A stretch of 64,000 bases of DNA from Lycocorax pyrrhopterus obiensis (Eukaryota > Chordata > Aves > Passeriformes > Paradisaeidae), in the NCBI GenBank assembly GCA_014706295.1, contig JACSVZ010000002.1:18088494-18152493 (forward strand), in the 5' to 3' direction. This document shows, in pieces, positions 60,401 through 64,000 of the stretch. The notes beneath the pieces are model-generated. The model was not told where the DNA came from and did no database searches. It saw only the letters and a list, made by a program, of their open reading frames with translations. The position numbers and the translations under genes were made by a program. Each line of letters starts with the position of its first letter. Position 1 is the first letter of the stretch.

Positions 60401-62140
60401 TGTGTCACCTGGCCCCCTTTTGTTCTCGGGAAGGACACCTCACTGCACCACTCTCCAGCAATGAAAATGTATGAACAGCGCTTGACACGTCGTTATTTCA
60501 ATCCACCGAGGGCAGTAACAAGTGTTAAGGGGGAGGGGGGGAGGAGGGGGGAAACGAACGGCACGCCGAGAGGCGCATCGCCTTTCCTTCAGAGCCGATG
60601 ACCACAGGACAGGTCTGGCTGGCAGCCACCTTCACGGGGACCAGGACTCGCCAAAGGTCCAGAGATGGGGCGGGACACGGGACCAGGGCAGGGCCGCCTG
60701 CGGAGCCTGGCCCACCAGCACCCACTCCCGACACTCCGCGGGACCACGCAAAGCCCCTCGCCGGGGGAATTAGGAGAGGGCGCGAACCTTGCATCGAGGG
60801 AATCCGGAGCACACTCGGCCCTGACTCTGCTGGGGTGCTCGGTCCTGTGCACTCCCCGGCCCAGTAAACCGGGACCTCATCAAGAGATGGAGCCCGATCC
60901 TGGCTCGAGAAGACTGTAAAGATCTCCTCCATGGGCGGGCCGCCCCCAGCACCACTGAGCGTCCACAGAGGCTCTTCTTCTCTAAGGCAAGAAGCGCGCC
61001 TGGCTCACCGCCACCCATCACTTCCCATCGACAAGTTTCCCCTCGAGGTCTCTCGGGACCGGAGCTGGCCCAGGAAGCGGGGCAGACGCTCGCCCCGGAG
61101 GGGCTGCAAAGCGCACGGCCCCCTGCGATGCTCTGCACGTAGCGCTGCAGGATGGCAGTCCCGGCTCACTGACTGTCCCAGCGCACGCCGCCCTGAGCAC
61201 GTCGGGCAGTGCCCGAAGGTTTGGACCCTGGCGGGCTTTGCACCTCCCAAGCCTCTGCCCCGATCCCCACGAGCACCTTCGCACATCCCTGCCCCTGGCC
61301 GTCTTAGCGGCGGGCGCGGCGGTGAGCGGCTCCCTTCGGGCGCCCACGCAGGAACACGGCACCGGGCGCTGCTCCTCAGCCCCTCCGCCGCGGGATGAGC
61401 CACAAGGCGAGAAGCGGCAGCGCTCGTGTTGCCTGACCGCGCACCCGAGCCCCCGTGACGGGAAAAAGCTACCGGGCCCCCGCTGCCTCCGAGACGCCCC
61501 AACCCAGAGGTGCCCCGGCTTCTACTTTCTGCCACGTTTCACCCCACAGTGAGGACACTAAAAATGGATAGCAGGTGACGTTATAGGGCAGCAGTGAGGT
61601 CCGAGGGGAAGGGGAGACACAGGTGAGGGGCGAGATCCGCACTCTGCCTTTTAGTCCGGAGTCTTGTGAAATAGCTCCAAACTCATGTGATACTCCAGAA
61701 CAACGAATCCTGTTAGCTAAAGCTGAAGCAAAACCCCAGGTCCCCAGAAGTGCCCAGGTGTGTTTGGCTTCCCATCCGGCTCTTATTCCTGTATTAACTG
61801 CGTAATTTTCCTGACTCCTATTGTTGATCCAATACCCTTCGAGGGGGTCATACCACAGGCGTGGGAAGACAAGGCAGGAGAGTTCCACTTTCATCTGTGC
61901 AGGCTCTACCCAATATTCTTCTAAAATCTTCGTACCCACCCTGTCAGTATTTGGTTAAACAAGAAGTCTCGGGTCCATAAGTCCTCAGCGGAGCAAATTC
62001 TGAGTATGACCATTTTTTGCTCAAGATTGTGAAACTCAACATCTCACCTGTTGGGATTCCTTGGCTTGCTGCACTCATTCAGAGATGCAATGTTTGATGG
62101 AGAAAGGAAGTAAGACTATTTTAAAAGACAGGACCAGAGT
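57440..62140. other. PTF1A 5' flank, no gene recognised
   Basis: Moderately GC-rich sequence with many overlapping open frames on both strands (none over 210 codons) and no recognisable protein, splice chain or repeat family. Less GC-rich patches at about 58905-59060, 60165-60300, 60450-60530 and 61640-61930 look like non-coding elements rather than exons. An E-box/TGGGAA pair is at 60193-60208. Confidence 0.4.
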
Positions 62141-62360
62141 CTGCCCGCTATCTGTGCAAATGATATTTACCAGGAAAGGGTTTGGGGGGGAAAAAAAAAA
62201 AGCCCTATTGCAATTCACGATACAAGTGGCACTTTATTGAGCAACTTCTAGGAATTTTTTTTGCCACTGAAAGCATAATTTAAATCAAACTTTGTTCGGT
62301 GCAATATTAGGAGATTGTGTGTTTCATGGTAATAAACTTTTGCACAACTTTCCTGGTCTG
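62140..62360. promoter_or_regulatory. AT-rich candidate element upstream of PTF1A
   Basis: A sharply AT-rich block in GC-rich surroundings, with GCAAATGATATTTACC, CACTTTATTG (CDX-like) and TTAAATCAAACTTTG (TCF/LEF-like). It lies 0.6-0.8 kb before the paired PTF1 sites. Function not shown. Confidence 0.3.
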
Positions 62361-62649
62361 AAGACCTGGTCCGCATGCCAGACACTAGGTAGGTCTGAGC
62401 TGCCAGGTACTGGAGACCCAAACCCACCTTGCAGAGACGTCTGCGGGAGCTCTTTTGCTTCCCGCGGGCCAGCAGAACCGCACAAGCCTACAGCACCTTC
62501 GGACCATGTAGCCCGAACATCCCCAGAGGCAAGTGCCCAGGACCCGGGCGGCTTTCCCGGAGCAGGGACTGGCTCGCGGGGTGCGGAGGGAGCAGAACAG
62601 GCTGCGGAGAGCCCACCCCTTCCCCCTCCACCACGTGAGACCCATAAAT

Positions 62650-62870
62650 AAGGGGGGGAAAAGCTCTCCCCCCTCGGCGCCGCTACCGGGGCGAGCGCGG
62701 CGCGGCGGGACGGCGGCCCCACAAAGGCGGCGGGGCTGCCCCGGGCTCTCGCCCGCCCGGCGGAGGAGGCGGCACCTGCAGCCGGGGTCGGCCCGGCTGC
62801 GCGCCCTCCCCTCCGAGCTGGTACCTGGGCGCTGGGCTGGTAATGCACCATAGCGGGCCGCCTTTCAGGC
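62650..62870. promoter_or_regulatory. CpG-rich patch
   Basis: Dense CG content directly before the first PTF1-type module. Open frames here have no family resemblance. Confidence 0.45.
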
Positions 62871-62972
62871 TCTTTCAAACTGAGATCGCGGAGGTCACCG
62901 TGTCTGCAAACCCCCCTCCTTCGGCCGCTCGGGCCGGGGTGCCAGTGCGGCAAGCTGGAGAGCAGGCACAGC

Positions 62973-63109
62973 CCATGGGAATCCCAACACTTGTGCCGCC
63001 GGCTCCCCCGGCCCGCCCTTCTCCCCCCTCCCCGTCCCGAGGAACCACTGAATGTAACAAATGAGCTGCAATCGATCTGCGGGCACGGGGGAAAATCAAA
63101 TTATATGGT
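62973..63109 (+). promoter_or_regulatory. PTF1A: Candidate PTF1A autoregulatory module, copy 1
   Basis: Starts with CCATGGGAATC. The RBPJ-type half TGGGAA (62976-62981) and the E-box CACTTG (62988-62993) are 12 bp start to start, one helical turn, in the orientation known for PTF1 trimer sites. Further right come ATGA..TGCAATCG (63061-63074) and AAATCAAATTATATGGT (63093-63109). All four blocks recur in the same order about 840 bp to the right. The module lies about 6.5 kb upstream of the PTF1A start. The mouse Ptf1a autoregulatory enhancer is upstream and has two PTF1 sites, which this pair matches in number and position. Confidence 0.6.
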
Positions 63110-63805
63110 GCGGCCGGCAAAAGGTGCGGGCGGGCGGCGGGCGGGCTGCCGGCTTCGCTCCGCCGGAGAGCGGAGGGGCTGCCAGCCCCAGCCCCGCTCC
63201 CACCGAGCCCCGCTCGCCTTCGCCTGCCGCTCCGTGCAGGGGCCTGAAAGGCGGGGGGTGGCTGGCTGCGAGGGGCTGGCCCTGGTCCCGCTAAACGCCG
63301 TTCTCCGACCGGTATCTCCCTGCCCGAGGGGCCCGACGGCCTCTCGGTCGCGCTGCCGGCCTGCGCGCAGGTTCCGCGGCGTGCGGAGGCGCGACCGACT
63401 ACGGCAAAGCACGTGCGGGGAAACGGGATGGAGCGGACCGCAGCGAGGTCGTGCATGAGAGGTCTTTCCTTCCCTTCTGGTGCCGGCTTCAGGTCTCTCC
63501 GAACTCCTCTCCTGGGCTTGGGGCTGGCAAAGGGAATCAGCCCCTCCCGCCATCGCTGCTGCCGGGCCCGTCCCGCACCTGTGGATCGCGGCCCTCGCCG
63601 CCCGCGGGACGCACCGCCCCGGCGAGAGGCGAGTCGGGCACCCGCCAGCCTGGACGGGCAGCACCTGCCGAAGCCGCGGGCTGTGAGCAGAGGGGGTTCA
63701 GACAGCGAGCTCGTACCTGAGCCCTTTTCTCGCTCCCCAGACGTGCGTGGGGGGACGGCTCCGCTTGGGAAAAACCCCGCGCAGGGCCGGCGGTTGTCTG
63801 CGGGT

Positions 63806-63956
63806 CCATGGGAATCTGGCCACTTGTGCCGGCCGCAGCCGGGAGGGGGCTGTGCTTCCTTTACAAAAAGAGACACAATTAAGCAAAATGCTCAATGAAC
63901 ATTATAAATGATGTGCAATCGCCTCGCAGATTGCTTAGCAAATCAAATTATATGGT
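63806..63956 (+). promoter_or_regulatory. PTF1A: Candidate PTF1A autoregulatory module, copy 2
   Basis: Second copy of the module: CCATGGGAATC (63806-63816), TGGGAA (63809-63814) and CACTTG (63821-63826) with the same 12-bp spacing, ATGA..TGCAATCG (63908-63921) and AAATCAAATTATATGGT (63940-63956). Between the blocks the two copies are largely unlike, copy 2 being AT-rich where copy 1 is GC-rich, so the shared blocks appear selectively kept. It lies about 7.35 kb upstream of the start and may continue past the window edge. Confidence 0.6.
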
Positions 63957-64000
63957 TGCTCACGGATGATTTCCATGTCCTTTAAAACGCAAACAGGTAC

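Noticed and set aside
1..64000. tRNA, rRNA, CRISPR, operon, phage or toxin-antitoxin features
   Set aside because: None seen; the sequence is animal nuclear DNA and no such consensus was found on reading either strand.

Overview
The window is vertebrate nuclear DNA, almost certainly avian. Four or five degenerate CR1 LINE fragments are present, two of them ending in the typical ATTCTATGA-type tail or its complement. AT-rich intron-like sequence alternates with sharp CpG islands, and the only confidently readable gene is a two-exon animal transcription factor. There are no bacterial-type operons, CRISPR arrays or phage genes, and most long open frames lie in GC-rich islands where stop codons are rare.

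Layout. 1-1360: a small CpG island and an interspersed repeat of a kind common in bird genomes. 1360-12800: AT-rich sequence with two CR1 fragments and a 93-bp tandem duplication; no gene is assigned. 12832-37890: dispersed small exons on the + strand whose splice phases chain together and encode a charged, partly coiled-coil-like protein. By position and orientation (convergent with PTF1A) this is probably the orthologue of human C10orf67, but that is inferred from synteny, not proven from the protein. 38000-55100: gene desert downstream of PTF1A with several conserved-looking AT-rich blocks between CpG islands, the largest about 2.3 kb (48.68-51.0 kb). 55165-56710: PTF1A on the - strand (275 aa, two exons, TATA and CCAAT boxes, poly(A) signal). 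56760-64000: 5' flank of PTF1A.

Main result of the hunt. About 6.5 and 7.35 kb upstream of the PTF1A start codon lie two copies of a bipartite site, TGGGAAT-N5-CACTTG, with identical spacing. This is the layout bound by the PTF1 trimer (PTF1A, an E-protein and RBPJ). The two sites belong to two related modules about 840 bp apart, which also share a 17-bp identical block (AAATCAAATTATATGGT) and a TGCAATCG block in the same order. The mouse autoregulatory Ptf1a enhancer is known to lie upstream and to carry two PTF1 sites, so this is a good candidate for the avian counterpart, here visible as a duplicated module.

How the parts work together. PTF1A specifies exocrine pancreas and inhibitory neurons (cerebellum, dorsal spinal cord, retina). 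The surrounding non-coding blocks and CpG islands look like the regulatory landscape of a developmental regulator, with the upstream pair as a possible positive feedback loop. All non-coding assignments rest on motif reading and need alignment or functional data.
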